64,000 bases of DNA from UBA8231 sp036011085 (GTDB lineage Bacteria; Latescibacterota; UBA2968; UBA8231): assembly GCA_036011085.1 (NCBI GenBank), contig DASCMS010000033.1:10094-74093 (forward strand). The letters are read 5' to 3'. The position numbers and the translations under genes were made by a program. Positions 33,768 through 42,822 of the stretch are shown piece after piece; position 1 is the first letter of the stretch; each line of letters opens with the position of its first letter. The notes under the pieces were generated by a model. It made no database searches. It had not been told where the DNA came from and saw nothing but the letters and a program-made list of their open reading frames with translations.

Positions 33768-33988
33768 GTACCGGCTCCGCAACCGCAGAGGACGTAGTGC
33801 TCCTTGAGCTGGTCGATCTGTCGGTCCAAGCCACGTCCCTTCAGCACCTTGCACAACTCGCCCTGCACGATAAGAGCGGTGATACCGGCCACGGCGAACT
33901 CGCCGAATCCGAAGCCGAGAATGAGATAAACTATGCTAAAACACTGCCCTGCATCCGACAACGGGACGAAGTGGCGCAGTGGGGTCAT
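33764..33988 (-). pseudogene. Remnant of a K+ channel with RCK (TrkA-N) domain
   Basis: 74 codons. The sequence PLSDAGQCFSIVYLILGFG...ALIVQGEL followed by GLDRQIDQLKEHYVLCGCG matches the region between the pore helix and the start of the RCK domain in Kch-type potassium channels (where HYIVCGYGRVG is usual). The selectivity filter and everything before it are missing, and the frame stops just inside the nucleotide-binding motif, so neither pore nor RCK domain is complete. The frame may be kept open because its stop overlaps the kinase start (GTGA) and could couple translation. It could also be a small membrane protein in its own right. Confidence 0.5.
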
Positions 33989-34006
33989 AGAGGTACAATT
34001 ATAGGT

Positions 34007-34981
34007 ATGATGACGATTCCAGGGACCACCGGGCTACTCCCGCCCGCCTTCGAAGAGCGCCTCCTGCACCTGTTGACGGCCGATCAACTGGCGGCATGGC
34101 GACTGGCGTTTACCGCGCCATCGGCGGCCACCTTCCGGGTCAACACGCTGCTGGCAGCCGAGGAGACGGTGCTGGAGGAACTGCGCCGGGAAGGCCTCTC
34201 ACCACAGCGGCTGGGTTGGCCGCGGGAAGCGTGGAGGGTCGATTCCGCCCGCCGCCGGGAACTGACCGACACCGCCGCGGCACGTGAGGGACGACTCTAT
34301 GTGCAGAGTCCGTCGAGTATGGTCCCGGTGGACGTGCTCGACCCACTGCCGGGAGAGGAGATCCTCGACCTGGCGGCGGCGCCTGGGGGCAAGACGGTGC
34401 ACATGGCGGCGCGTATGGGCAACGAAGGTCGCATTGGCGCCGTGGAGTCGGTGAAAGGGCGGTTTCACCGACTGCGGCGCAATCTCGATCGTTGCGGGGC
34501 GACCATCGTCGACACCTACCTGGCCGACGGCGCCGGTGTGGGGCGTAAGGTGCCGGAGCGCTTCGACCGGGTCCTGCTCGATGCGCCCTGTTCGTCGGAG
34601 GGCCGCTTCCGTGCCCACGACCCCGATAGTATGGCCTTCTGGAGTCTGAAGAAGATCCGTGAAATGGTGCGCAAACAGAAGAAGCTGTCCATCGCCGCTG
34701 TCCACGCCCTCAAGCCAGGAGGGGTTCTGGTGTACTGCACGTGCACCCTGGCGCCGGAGGAGAACGAGGCCATCGTCGACAACCTGTTGACGCGATTCGG
34801 TGATGCCCTCGAAATGGAGGAGATGTTCCTGCCTCCGGAGCACACGACGCCGGGTATAGACACCTGGGAGAAGCGCCGGTACGCCGATGCCGTCAGCCGC
34901 TGTGTCCGCATCCAGGCCGATGCATCCCGCGAGGGGTTCTTCGTAGCGAAACTGCGCAAGCGGAAGGCGACGCCGCAGTGA
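34007..34981 (+). CDS. RsmB/RsmF/NSUN-family RNA m5C methyltransferase
   Basis: 324 residues from ATG 34007. SAM-dependent 5-methylcytosine methyltransferase of rRNA or tRNA. Motifs: FRVNTLLA in the N-terminal part, the SAM-binding DLAAAPGGKTVHMAARMGNEG, the proline-cysteine motif LDAPCSSEGRFR and the catalytic-cysteine motif VYCTCTLAPEENE. The C-terminal extension (KKRRYADAVSRC.. style ending EGFFVAKLRK) is standard. It lacks a PUA domain, as in shorter NSUN6/RsmF-like proteins. Divergent from the kinase gene. Stop overlaps the following lipoprotein gene start. Confidence 0.9.
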   Translation: MMTIPGTTGLLPPAFEERLLHLLTADQLAAWRLAFTAPSAATFRVNTLLAAEETVLEELRREGLSPQRLGWPREAWRVDSARRRELTDTAAAREGRLYVQSPSSMVPVDVLDPLPGEEILDLAAAPGGKTVHMAARMGNEGRIGAVESVKGRFHRLRRNLDRCGATIVDTYLADGAGVGRKVPERFDRVLLDAPCSSEGRFRAHDPDSMAFWSLKKIREMVRKQKKLSIAAVHALKPGGVLVYCTCTLAPEENEAIVDNLLTRFGDALEMEEMFLPPEHTTPGIDTWEKRRYADAVSRCVRIQADASREGFFVAKLRKRKATPQ

Positions 34982-35433
34982 TGGTTCTCCTGCTCCTCGG
35001 TCTGACCGCGGTTGCCTGCGGCGACGGCAGCACCCTGGGGCCGCGCGACCCGGCAGCGCTGCAGACGCGGCTGGTGGTGGAGTCGGCTCCGGACGGGCTG
35101 GCCGAGGCGGTCGTCGTCGACACGGCCTTCTGGAATCCTGTTGCCCTGTTGGCCACCGGGGACGACACCGTGCTCGAGGTGGAGGGTCCCTTCTCGATTG
35201 TGTTCCGCAACACGACGCAGGAATCGCTGGAGATGCGCTACGATCTGCGTTTTCTCGACGATGGCGACTTTCTGGTGGATCGCTTCATCCCCTTCGGTCA
35301 GCCGGTGTCCCTGGCAGCCGGTCAGCCACAGCGTCAGGAGGGCAGGTTCGTCATCCGCAGCACGAGGCAGATCGGTCGTTTCGGGCTGGTGACCATGCAA
35401 ATCGCCGTCCGCCTGGTCCGGCCGGAGCCATAG
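34978..35433 (+). CDS. Small lipoprotein of unknown function
   Basis: 151 residues from GTG 34978 (overlapping the methyltransferase stop). The signal peptide ends in a lipobox, GLTAVAC, with Cys14 as the lipidation site. The mature part (about 135 residues) reads as a beta-sandwich: VVESAPDGLAEAVVVDTAFW, FSIVFRNTTQESLEMRYDLRF and GRFGLVTMQIAVRL, reminiscent of DUF-type lipoproteins with an immunoglobulin-like fold (YcfL-like). Envelope-located. No partner evident. The 112-bp gap after it contains GAGGAGCAAAATG followed by only four codons, which I do not count as a gene. Confidence 0.6.
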   Translation: MMVLLLLGLTAVACGDGSTLGPRDPAALQTRLVVESAPDGLAEAVVVDTAFWNPVALLATGDDTVLEVEGPFSIVFRNTTQESLEMRYDLRFLDDGDFLVDRFIPFGQPVSLAAGQPQRQEGRFVIRSTRQIGRFGLVTMQIAVRLVRPEP

Positions 35434-35545
35434 CCAATGTGGCCGGGCACACAGCACCCCGGACCGAAAGTCTGCATCCTACATGAGGAGCAAAATGGCT
35501 CGGGCTTGACCTGCGCCCTGAAATGCCCCTACGTCCGAGGCAGCC

Positions 35546-36385
35546 ATGTTATACAATTTCAAGTATCTGACCATCGACCGGTTCGGACAGAGCCTGGAGA
35601 ATGACTTCCTCGACGCCTATGGCAAGCGGGGCGATGACTTCTCCGGGTATGTGAACTGGATCGGCCGGTTTGCCCTCGAGAACATCGCCAACTCGGATAT
35701 GCTCTACCATGACGTGGAGCATACGATGCTGGTGACCACCGTGGGGCAGCAGATCCTGCTCGGCAAGCACCTGCTGGAGGGCGGCGTGTCGCCCCGGGAA
35801 TGGGCTCACTTCATCACCGCCTTGCTGTGCCACGATATCGGCTATGTACGAGGCATCTGCCGACTCGACACCAACGGTGTCTATGCCACCGGCATCGGTG
35901 ATGAGACGGTAGAACTGCCGGCGGGCAGTACCGATGCCATGATGCAGCCCTATCACGTGGATCGTGGCAAGCTCTTTGTCATCGAGCGCTTCGGCCGCGA
36001 GACGAATCTCGATATCGACCCTGAAGTCGTGGGTGAATACATCGAAATGACCCGATTCCCAACCCCCGACGACGACGAGCACAGTGCCACCGCAAGCTAC
36101 GGGGGCCTCGTGCGCGCGGCGGATCTGATCGGCCAGCTCGGAGATCCCGACTACCTGCGCAAGATTCCCGCGCTCTTCTTCGAGTTCGAGCAGATCGGCG
36201 GCAACGCGGCCCTCGGTTTCAAGAACCCCGATGACATGCGTCGAGGCTACGCCACGTTCTTCTGGAATGACATCAATCCCTACATCCAGGACGCGGCGCG
36301 GCTCCTGCGGGCGACGCAGGATGGCAAGCAGTGGCTGGCGAACCTGCATTCCCACGTATTCCAGGTCGAACACAACCAGAAATAG
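35546..36385 (+). CDS. HD-domain metal-dependent phosphohydrolase
   Basis: 279 residues from ATG 35546. The metal-binding HD pattern is YHDVEHTMLV (first His) and LLCHDIGYVRG (HD pair), with a later conserved Asp in VRAADLIGQLGD. Proteins with this wording (HD/PDEase-like, some cyanobacterial) hydrolyse nucleotide monophosphate esters or cyclic nucleotides. A class III adenylate cyclase is encoded elsewhere in the window (45484-48264), so a cyclic-nucleotide phosphodiesterase role is conceivable but only inferred. No signal peptide or TM helix; cytosolic. Monocistronic, with 101 bp before the next gene. Confidence 0.75.
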   Translation: MLYNFKYLTIDRFGQSLENDFLDAYGKRGDDFSGYVNWIGRFALENIANSDMLYHDVEHTMLVTTVGQQILLGKHLLEGGVSPREWAHFITALLCHDIGYVRGICRLDTNGVYATGIGDETVELPAGSTDAMMQPYHVDRGKLFVIERFGRETNLDIDPEVVGEYIEMTRFPTPDDDEHSATASYGGLVRAADLIGQLGDPDYLRKIPALFFEFEQIGGNAALGFKNPDDMRRGYATFFWNDINPYIQDAARLLRATQDGKQWLANLHSHVFQVEHNQK

Positions 36386-36486
36386 ACGACCCGATGTGGT
36401 CACGGCGCGTTGGGCAGGCACGAAGTTTGCACGTGTCGTGACGCCGTACTACGTCTCGCTCTGCATATCCAGCCGGAAGACCCATC

Positions 36487-38766
36487 ATGACCAAGACCGT
36501 CAGCTCAGCCAGTCCAACCATCCCACCGTCGCGTGAGACCCCTCTGGGTATCGCCGACCGGATCGCCGCCATTCGCCAGACCAAAATGGCGCAGACCGCC
36601 GAGAAACAGCGGGTCGTAGGCGCCATGGACTACGACGACTGGGCTCTCATCCTGCCGCCGGAGAATCGGCGCGAGATGGTGCAGTCGGTGAGTGGCTCCG
36701 GTGTGGCCATCAACGACGTCCTGCTCGCCGGTGTCGAGATGGAGAGTAACCACGAGAACGGCGGCTTCTATGGAGCCGCCGTCTGCGGCGCGAATTTCCG
36801 CCGACTGCTGGAGGCCCATCCGCCCTACGTCGACCCGGCCAGTACGCTGGCTGGCGGCTACATGGCTAACTTCGGTTCCTACCGCAAGCACGGTTGGAAT
36901 CCGGACATCCCGGTTCCCGCTGACCTGCAGGCGCGGCGCAAGAAATACGAACTCGTCGGCGCCATCGGTGCCACGCAGCACTTCTGCCAGGATCTGCAGA
37001 TCGGCCTCGACCTGGGGTGGGCGGGTCTGCTCGAGAAGATCACCGCGGGACGTGCCGCCTACCCGAATGACACCGAACGTCAGGCCCTGTACGACGGTCT
37101 CACCGAGGTCGTGCTCGGCATGCAGGCCTGGGGGGGATCCGCCGCCGCGGAAGCGCGGCGTCTGGCCACGACCGAACCACATCCCCAGCTGCGTGACAAT
37201 CTCTCGGCCATCGCCGAGATGAACGAGCGGCTGGTCACCGAGAAACCGGCCACCTTCCGTGAGGCCTGCCAGTGGATGCTCTGGTTCGATATGGCGGCGC
37301 GCATGTACAATGGCAGCGGCTCTCTGGGCCGACTCGACGTACTACTGACACCGTACTACGAGCGGGAGTCCGCCGCTGGCACGCTCAGCGACGAGGAGGC
37401 CGTGCTGCACATCGCCTCTCTGCTGGCGCGCGACACCGCCTACCTGCAGATCGGGGGCCCCGATCCGCAGGGCCGGGACGTGACCAACCGCGTGTCCTAC
37501 CTGATTCTGGAGGCCGCCCACCAGTTGAAGATTCCGTGTAACGTCGGACTGAGTGTCGGGGATGGAGTCGATCATGGACTCCTGCAGCGGGGGGTGGAGA
37601 TCCTGGTGGAGGATCGCCTCGGGATTCCGAAGTTTCTCGGTGTCGACCGGACGACGGAGGGTTTCGTGCGCAATGGCGTTTCTGCGGAAGTGGCGCGGGG
37701 ACGCGCCTACTCGGGGTGCCACTGGTCGGCCCTGCCCGGTCGCGAGTACACCCTCAATGACTGCGTCAAGATCAGCTTCGGGAACGTCTTCGACATCGCT
37801 CTGAGGGACATGATCGACACAGAGGCCGATCCGAGCACCGACAAACTGTGGGCCGGCTTCGAGCGTCACATGCGTGAGGCCGTGCTGGCCACGGCAGAGA
37901 GCATCGACTTTCACCTGAAACACATGAAGGGTGTATTCCCCGAACTCGTCATGGATCTGCTCTGCCACGGCACGATCGAACAGGGGCTGGACGCATCCGA
38001 TGGCTTCGGCGGTGGCCTCGAGCACTACAACATGTGCGTCGACGGCTGTGCCCTGGCGACGGTGGCCGATTCCTTTGCCGCCGTCGAAGAGCACGTCGAG
38101 CGCAGCCAGCGCCTCACATGGACACAGCTGATCCACCACCTCGATGAGAACTGGCAGGGCGATGAGGGCGAGCGCACGCGCCTGTTGATGCGACGCATCC
38201 CGCGATATGGCGCTGGCGGCGGCCGTGCCGATGCCTGGGCGGTCCGTATCAGCGAGATGTTCAGCGAGGTGGTCAAGGAGAAGACCACCCCCGCCGGATT
38301 CTGCATGATCCCCGGCATCTTCTCCTGGGCCAACACCATACCCCTCGGCGGGGTTCTCGGCGCCACGCCCAACGGGCGTCACGCCGGCGACGCCATCTCC
38401 CACGGGGCCAACCCCGATCCCGGCTTCCGCCAGGACGGCGCACCCACGGCCATGGCGGTGGCCATCGCCGCCGTGCAGCCCGGGTACGGCAACACGGCGC
38501 CGATGCAGCTGGAACTCGATCCCGGGGCCGTCCACGGCGAGCAGGCCGTGGACAATGTCGTCAACCTGATTCGCACGCACTTTGAGATCGGCGGCACACA
38601 GATCAACCTCAACGTCCTCGACAGAGACAAGGTGCTCGAAGCCCATGAGGATCCGTCGAAATACCCTGATCTCGTGGTCCGTGTCACCGGGTTCAGCGCC
38701 TACTTCGCCAGCCTGTCACCGGAGTTTCGCCAACTCGTCGTGGACCGTATCCTGAGCGAGTCCTGA
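36487..38766 (+). CDS. Glycyl radical enzyme (pyruvate formate-lyase superfamily), uncharacterised clade
   Basis: 759 residues from ATG 36487. The glycyl radical segment near the C-terminus reads VVRVTGFSAYF, with radical Gly735. The catalytic cysteine is Cys411 in YSGCHWSALPGREYT, lying at the usual distance from the radical loop. Dehydratases of the superfamily have GCxE with Glu two residues after Cys, and PFL has a CC pair; here the Cys is followed by HW and the nearest Glu is nine residues on, so this is neither. Related sequences with GCHW..PG.EYT wording occur in environmental bacteria without known reaction. No activase (small CxxxCxxC radical SAM protein) lies nearby, which leaves activation unexplained. 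Confidence 0.85.
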   Translation: MTKTVSSASPTIPPSRETPLGIADRIAAIRQTKMAQTAEKQRVVGAMDYDDWALILPPENRREMVQSVSGSGVAINDVLLAGVEMESNHENGGFYGAAVCGANFRRLLEAHPPYVDPASTLAGGYMANFGSYRKHGWNPDIPVPADLQARRKKYELVGAIGATQHFCQDLQIGLDLGWAGLLEKITAGRAAYPNDTERQALYDGLTEVVLGMQAWGGSAAAEARRLATTEPHPQLRDNLSAIAEMNERLVTEKPATFREACQWMLWFDMAARMYNGSGSLGRLDVLLTPYYERESAAGTLSDEEAVLHIASLLARDTAYLQIGGPDPQGRDVTNRVSYLILEAAHQLKIPCNVGLSVGDGVDHGLLQRGVEILVEDRLGIPKFLGVDRTTEGFVRNGVSAEVARGRAYSGCHWSALPGREYTLNDCVKISFGNVFDIALRDMIDTEADPSTDKLWAGFERHMREAVLATAESIDFHLKHMKGVFPELVMDLLCHGTIEQGLDASDGFGGGLEHYNMCVDGCALATVADSFAAVEEHVERSQRLTWTQLIHHLDENWQGDEGERTRLLMRRIPRYGAGGGRADAWAVRISEMFSEVVKEKTTPAGFCMIPGIFSWANTIPLGGVLGATPNGRHAGDAISHGANPDPGFRQDGAPTAMAVAIAAVQPGYGNTAPMQLELDPGAVHGEQAVDNVVNLIRTHFEIGGTQINLNVLDRDKVLEAHEDPSKYPDLVVRVTGFSAYFASLSPEFRQLVVDRILSES

Positions 38767-38889
38767 GGTGACGGCTGACGCGCCCTGTCGCTGATCGACA
38801 CCGCGGGTAAGATGATTCCGCGGGGGCAGATCGAGGTCCGCAAGCAGCAAGGAGAGTCAGGCGGCGAACGGGTCTACGATCCGACGTGC

Positions 38890-38924
38890 TGCCAACGCTG
38901 GCGCTGATCGTGCCGGCGTTGGCA
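38890..38924. other. Inverted repeat in gap after the glycyl radical enzyme gene
   Basis: TGCCAACGC and GCGTTGGCA (9-bp arms, 17-nt centre with a minor GGC/GCC inner pairing) between two convergent genes (gap 38767-38950). No T-run on either strand. A 31-codon frame from ATG 38812 to 38907 overlaps it but has no ribosome binding site. Possibly a terminator for either or both genes. Confidence 0.4.
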
Positions 38925-38950
38925 ATCGCAATCCAGCCCCCCAGGGAGGG

Positions 38951-41326
38951 CTAGTAGACGACGCTGATCACCTGGCGCCGACCCCGGTCTCCAGTATCCC
39001 CGGCAACACTGATCTCAACCACATAGAGGCCCGGAGAGACCAGACTGCCGGCGTCGTCCCGGCCATCCCAGGTGAGCTCGGTGCGCCCGGCAGTCCCTGA
39101 CAGCTCAGCGCTGTACATCCGGTGACCCGACAGGTCGAAAACCGACAGAGTCAGGGGACGGGGTACGAGCACGTTCACCAGATCAAAGACGGCGATGAGC
39201 TCATCATTGAGCCCATCGCCATTCGGCGTGATCGCTCTGCTGTTCGTACCGAGGTTGCCGACCAGGTTCTGAGTCACGGGCAGCATAACGACATTGGTGC
39301 TGCTTTCCACCAGATCGGTTGCGTCACCTGCATCCACCAGTTGCCGGACCGTCTCTTGTTGACGGCTATCCTGAAGAAACAGATCGAAGCGTGTTCCCTG
39401 GAGGAACACCGAAGTGGAGAAGCGGAGTTCGACCAGTTGATTCGACCGCACGCGGCTGGGTAATGTCACGCGGAACCCCCCGCCGACCGTGTCGACCTGA
39501 CCCGCGACGATCTCATCGTTGACGAGCACGTCGGCAAACTCGACTCCGGTAGAGGACTGCAGCAGCAGCTGGTCGAACCCGGAGCCTGCCGTGCGCAGAG
39601 GGCGCAGGAAGTAAGAGAACTCCGATTTTACGCCGGGCTCTGCCTGCAGCGGGTAGACCTCGCCCAAGGTCGATTCGGCCAGGGGCGCGGTGAAGTTCAC
39701 GGCGAGCCAGTCGAGGCTGGCGCCGGCATCGCCGTCGTCGGACGTGAGTCGGATATCCAACTCCATGAACTGGCGTGGTGACGGCGACTGGAAGCTCTCA
39801 CCGGATTCGGTATACTCCTTGCTCCAGGGGCTCCAGTCGCCACCGGAGGTGATGAGCGTGTCGATCTCGCCGCGGAAGCTCGGAATCAGCTTGCCATAGC
39901 GTTTTTCGGTTACCTGCTTGCCGTTCTTGTCGTAGAACACGAACTGGTTGACAACCTCGTTCCCGGTCCGCGTACGGATCTCGACGCGCGTTCCGGGCGG
40001 CACATCGGCGTCCCACTCCACCGTGTTCAGGTTCTTTGTGCCGCCGAGGCTGATCAGCGGCGACTGGAACTGCACTTCGATCGGGTGCCCGGAGCCGTAC
40101 ATCATGATCTCGTCTGTCGCGCCGCCCGCACCACATCCCTTTACTTCGATGGGGGCAACACTCTCGTCGTCATCTACACGTTGGAAACTCGTGCACGAGG
40201 TGTCCCAGAACTTCCAGAAGATGCGCATGAAGCGCGTCGCGATCGGGTCGAACTCATGATCCACCAACCCTCTGGCACTATTCTCCGGTCGTGCCAGACC
40301 CGAGTGGTGCTTTGACCAGATGCGGGTACCATCGGGTGACAGCGAACCATCGGAGGTCATAAGCTCATAGTCGCGGAAACCCCAGCGCCGCCGCGACACG
40401 TAGTGCCTCGTCGTGATCGCACCGCCAAATACCGACCGGTGCACGACGCCGCCGACGACGCGCACGAGGCCGACGTTGTACGTCGCACCCAGATCGAGGA
40501 TCATGTGCGCATCGATGTCCTCAGATCCCCGGCCTGCGGTGCCGTGCCGCCAACGTGTGTAGAGATCGCCGTCTACCAAGGCACGGGCATTCCCCAGCGG
40601 TGCCGTCTCGGTGTTCTTTGAATTGATGCCCACCGCCACATCAAGACCACCGCCCCGTGACAGCAGATCGAAGGCGATGTTGTCGCCGAAGTCATTGACC
40701 ACGACCTCGACAAGCCGCGCCCCTTCCGTCGGCAACAGGAAATCCACGCGGATGAACTGGATAGGCTGACGATCAGGGTCTTCCAGGGTCAGGGTGACAA
40801 CGTCGTCCTTGTTGCCTTTGAAGCGTTCGTTAACGCGGTAGACCAGCGAGCCCGGAATCGGAGCGGCAATAATGTCGGTCGCCGGCTCGCCCGTCGACAG
40901 GAGCAGGTCGAACAACTCAAAGGCCGGTGCCTCATCGTCAAACACCAACTCCACACTGCTGGCACTGACTCCCCGGCCCAGGTCGATCTCGATGAACCAA
41001 TCGTCGGCAGGGCGATCCCAGTCAGGCTCCCAGCCGGTGGCCTGGTTGCCATCGATGGCCCGACGGGCAGTGGCGGCATTTGAGCCGGCTGCATGGATTC
41101 CCCCACCATAGTCGCCGATGTTTTCGACCGCGTTGGTGCCGCGACGTAACTCCACAGTGCGTATCACATCGCGGTCGAGTTCCACAGCACCGAGAGGCAG
41201 AGACCACTGCCGCCAATCTACGGCGCTGTCGAAGCGGATCTGTTCGGACTGCGCCTGGCTCGGGAGGACACTCGTGAGCACGAGTAGACTGAGAGAGAGG
41301 AACAACTGCCTCGAAGCGAGGGTCAT
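38951..41326 (-). CDS. Secreted multi-domain discoidin protein with FlgD-like C-terminal sorting domain
   Basis: 791 residues from ATG 41326 (AGGAA 8 nt upstream); signal peptide LFLSLSLLVLTSVLPSQAQ. Two or more F5/8 type C (discoidin) units are visible: AIDGNQATGWEPDWDRPADD with IEIDLGRGVSASSVELVF, and a second with ALVDGDLYTRWRHG and MILDLGATYNVGLVRVVGG. The middle is beta-rich with WSPWSKEYTESG. The C-terminus has NSRAITPNGDGLNDEL, then LSVFDLSGHRMYS and GLYVVEISVA, the gliding/FlgD-Ig-type domain that directs type IX-like secretion or surface anchoring. Probably a carbohydrate-binding surface protein; no catalytic domain is recognised. Monocistronic. Confidence 0.78.
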   Translation of the reverse strand: MTLASRQLFLSLSLLVLTSVLPSQAQSEQIRFDSAVDWRQWSLPLGAVELDRDVIRTVELRRGTNAVENIGDYGGGIHAAGSNAATARRAIDGNQATGWEPDWDRPADDWFIEIDLGRGVSASSVELVFDDEAPAFELFDLLLSTGEPATDIIAAPIPGSLVYRVNERFKGNKDDVVTLTLEDPDRQPIQFIRVDFLLPTEGARLVEVVVNDFGDNIAFDLLSRGGGLDVAVGINSKNTETAPLGNARALVDGDLYTRWRHGTAGRGSEDIDAHMILDLGATYNVGLVRVVGGVVHRSVFGGAITTRHYVSRRRWGFRDYELMTSDGSLSPDGTRIWSKHHSGLARPENSARGLVDHEFDPIATRFMRIFWKFWDTSCTSFQRVDDDESVAPIEVKGCGAGGATDEIMMYGSGHPIEVQFQSPLISLGGTKNLNTVEWDADVPPGTRVEIRTRTGNEVVNQFVFYDKNGKQVTEKRYGKLIPSFRGEIDTLITSGGDWSPWSKEYTESGESFQSPSPRQFMELDIRLTSDDGDAGASLDWLAVNFTAPLAESTLGEVYPLQAEPGVKSEFSYFLRPLRTAGSGFDQLLLQSSTGVEFADVLVNDEIVAGQVDTVGGGFRVTLPSRVRSNQLVELRFSTSVFLQGTRFDLFLQDSRQQETVRQLVDAGDATDLVESSTNVVMLPVTQNLVGNLGTNSRAITPNGDGLNDELIAVFDLVNVLVPRPLTLSVFDLSGHRMYSAELSGTAGRTELTWDGRDDAGSLVSPGLYVVEISVAGDTGDRGRRQVISVVY

Positions 41327-41503
41327 GCGCTGGGTTCCTGGTACGCGGTACCATCCGGAAGATGTCAAAGCAGGGAGCGATATGAGGACATTCCAGCCGG
41401 TGGGGAAGTGGGGCAGCTGCGAAAAACAGTCCCTATTCATCCCCAAACGAATAACGCCAATCCGCTGTTTGAAAGCGAATCGGCGTAAGTCGTTGCAGCA
41501 GTA

Positions 41504-41580
41504 TGGTGCGCCCAGGAGAATTCGAATCCCCAACCTTCTGATCCGTAGTCAGATGCTCTATCCAATTGAGCTATGGGCGC
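41504..41580 (-). tRNA. tRNA-Arg (anticodon ACG), CCA encoded
   Basis: Read on the minus strand it begins GCGCCCATAGCTCAATTGG and ends in TGGGCGC-A-CCA, with 7-bp acceptor stem complementarity. The anticodon arm is CTGA-CTACGGA-TCAG, giving ACG. 74 nt plus genomically encoded CCA (41504-41506). A promoter-like pair lies just upstream (41594-41621). Confidence 0.97.
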
Positions 41581-41593
41581 ATGCTCAGCAGTA

Positions 41594-41621
41594 AAAGTAA
41601 GGTCACCCCGGGGATCGTCAA
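41594..41621 (-). promoter_or_regulatory. Candidate promoter for tRNA-Arg(ACG)
   Basis: On the minus strand TTGACG (41621-41616), 16-bp spacer, TACTTT (41599-41594), then 13 bp to the tRNA 5' end at 41580. Good match to a sigma-70 type promoter, between the thrC stop and the tRNA. Confidence 0.5.
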
Positions 41622-41634
41622 CCCGAAGGGTTCG

Positions 41635-42822
41635 TCAACCCGGCGAGCTGAAGCTGTCGAGGGCTTCCAGGTACTTGTATCCCGATCCGGTGTTGAACAG
41701 CACCACCCGCTCGTCGGCGCCCACGTCTCCCCGATCTCTCAGCCGCAGCAGAGCGGCAAGTGTTGCGCCGCCCTCCGGCGCGGGGAAGATGCCGGTGTGC
41801 CGGGCGAAATCGTGGCTCGCACCGACGAGCTCGTCATCGCTGACGGCCACGGCGGTGCCGCCGCTCTCCCGCAGGGACCGCAGCATGAGAAAGTCCCCCA
41901 CAGCACCCGGGACGCGCAGCCCGGAGGCGACAGTGTGGGCTCCCTGCCAGGGCTCGGCTGCCTCGGCGCCGGCCTCGAAGGCACGCACAATGGGGGCACA
42001 GCCCTCGGCCTGCACCGAGACCATCCGCGGGCGCCGGCCCGGCTCGATCCAGCCGAGTTGCTCCATCTCCTCGAAAGCTTTCCACATGCCGATGAGACCG
42101 GTGCCACCGCCCGTGGGGTAGATGACGACGTCGGGCAGCTCCCAGCCCAGTTGCTCGGCCAGCTCGTAGCCCATCGTCTTCTTGCCCTCCACCCGGTACG
42201 GCTCCTTGAGGGTCGACACGTCGAACCAGCCTTCGGCCTCTTTCCGTTCGCCGACGATGCGGCCACAATCGGAGATCAGCCCGTCCACCAGTTCCAGCCT
42301 GGCGCCGCAGGACCGCACCTCCACCTGGAACGCCACGGGCGTGTCCCGCGGCATGAAGACGTGGCACTCCAGGCCGGCTGCCGCAGCATAAGCGGCCAGG
42401 GCTCCACCAGCATTGCCGGCGGTGGGGATGGCGAGTCTGTCCGCCCCACGGGCGGCGGCGGCGGTGACGGCCGCCGACAACCCGCGGGCCTTGAACGACC
42501 CCGTGGGATTCACCGATTCATCCTTGATCAGCAGCCGCCCGAATCCCGACCACGAGCCCAGGCGTGACGCGGTGCGCAGGGGCGTGAAGCCTTCCTCCAG
42601 GGTGATCTCGCGGTCACCGTCTCGCAGGGGCATGACCTCACGGTAGCGCCACATGTTCAATTCCCGACCGGCAAGGTCATCGCGAGACATGGACTTCGAC
42701 AGCTCATCGAGGTCGTAGCGGGCGAACAGTGGTGCGCCGTGGGCGGACAGGTTGTGCAGACCGTCCACGCCGTAGTGCTCGCCAGTGCGCGTGCATTCCA
42801 GGTGCGTGAAGGCGGAGTTCAC
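41635..42822 (-). CDS. thrC: Threonine synthase
   Basis: 395 residues from GTG 42822, which overlaps the nadD stop (GTGA). PLP-dependent conversion of O-phosphohomoserine to threonine. Lys111 in NPTGSFKARG binds PLP; other blocks are PTAGNAGGALAAYAAAAG, FDVSTLKEPYRVEGKKTMGYELAEQLGWELPD (split over the barrel, shown here only as position 205-236) and the phosphate loop YPTGGGTGLIGMWKAF. The N-terminal zinc-like Cys segment is short (LECTRTGEHY). The KEPYRVEGKKT wording separates it from cystathionine beta-synthase and places it with bacterial ThrC-like proteins. Fifth gene of the operon downstream of cpoB, bamD and nadD-like genes; the link is positional only. Confidence 0.85.
   Translation of the reverse strand: MNSAFTHLECTRTGEHYGVDGLHNLSAHGAPLFARYDLDELSKSMSRDDLAGRELNMWRYREVMPLRDGDREITLEEGFTPLRTASRLGSWSGFGRLLIKDESVNPTGSFKARGLSAAVTAAAARGADRLAIPTAGNAGGALAAYAAAAGLECHVFMPRDTPVAFQVEVRSCGARLELVDGLISDCGRIVGERKEAEGWFDVSTLKEPYRVEGKKTMGYELAEQLGWELPDVVIYPTGGGTGLIGMWKAFEEMEQLGWIEPGRRPRMVSVQAEGCAPIVRAFEAGAEAAEPWQGAHTVASGLRVPGAVGDFLMLRSLRESGGTAVAVSDDELVGASHDFARHTGIFPAPEGGATLAALLRLRDRGDVGADERVVLFNTGSGYKYLEALDSFSSPG

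Noticed and set aside
35484..35498. Strong GAGGAG with ATG four codons before a stop, upstream of the HD gene
   Set aside because: A four-codon frame is not evidence of a leader peptide without further signals.
38812..38907. 31-codon frame after the glycyl radical enzyme gene
   Set aside because: No ribosome binding site, not recognised, and overlaps an inverted repeat. Could be a remnant but is not supportable as a gene.
41385..41425. GGTGGGGAAGTGGGGCAGCTGC resembling part of a riboswitch core (shortened motif)
   Set aside because: No supporting stems or conserved boxes for a cobalamin or other riboswitch, and the adjoining gene gives no fit.
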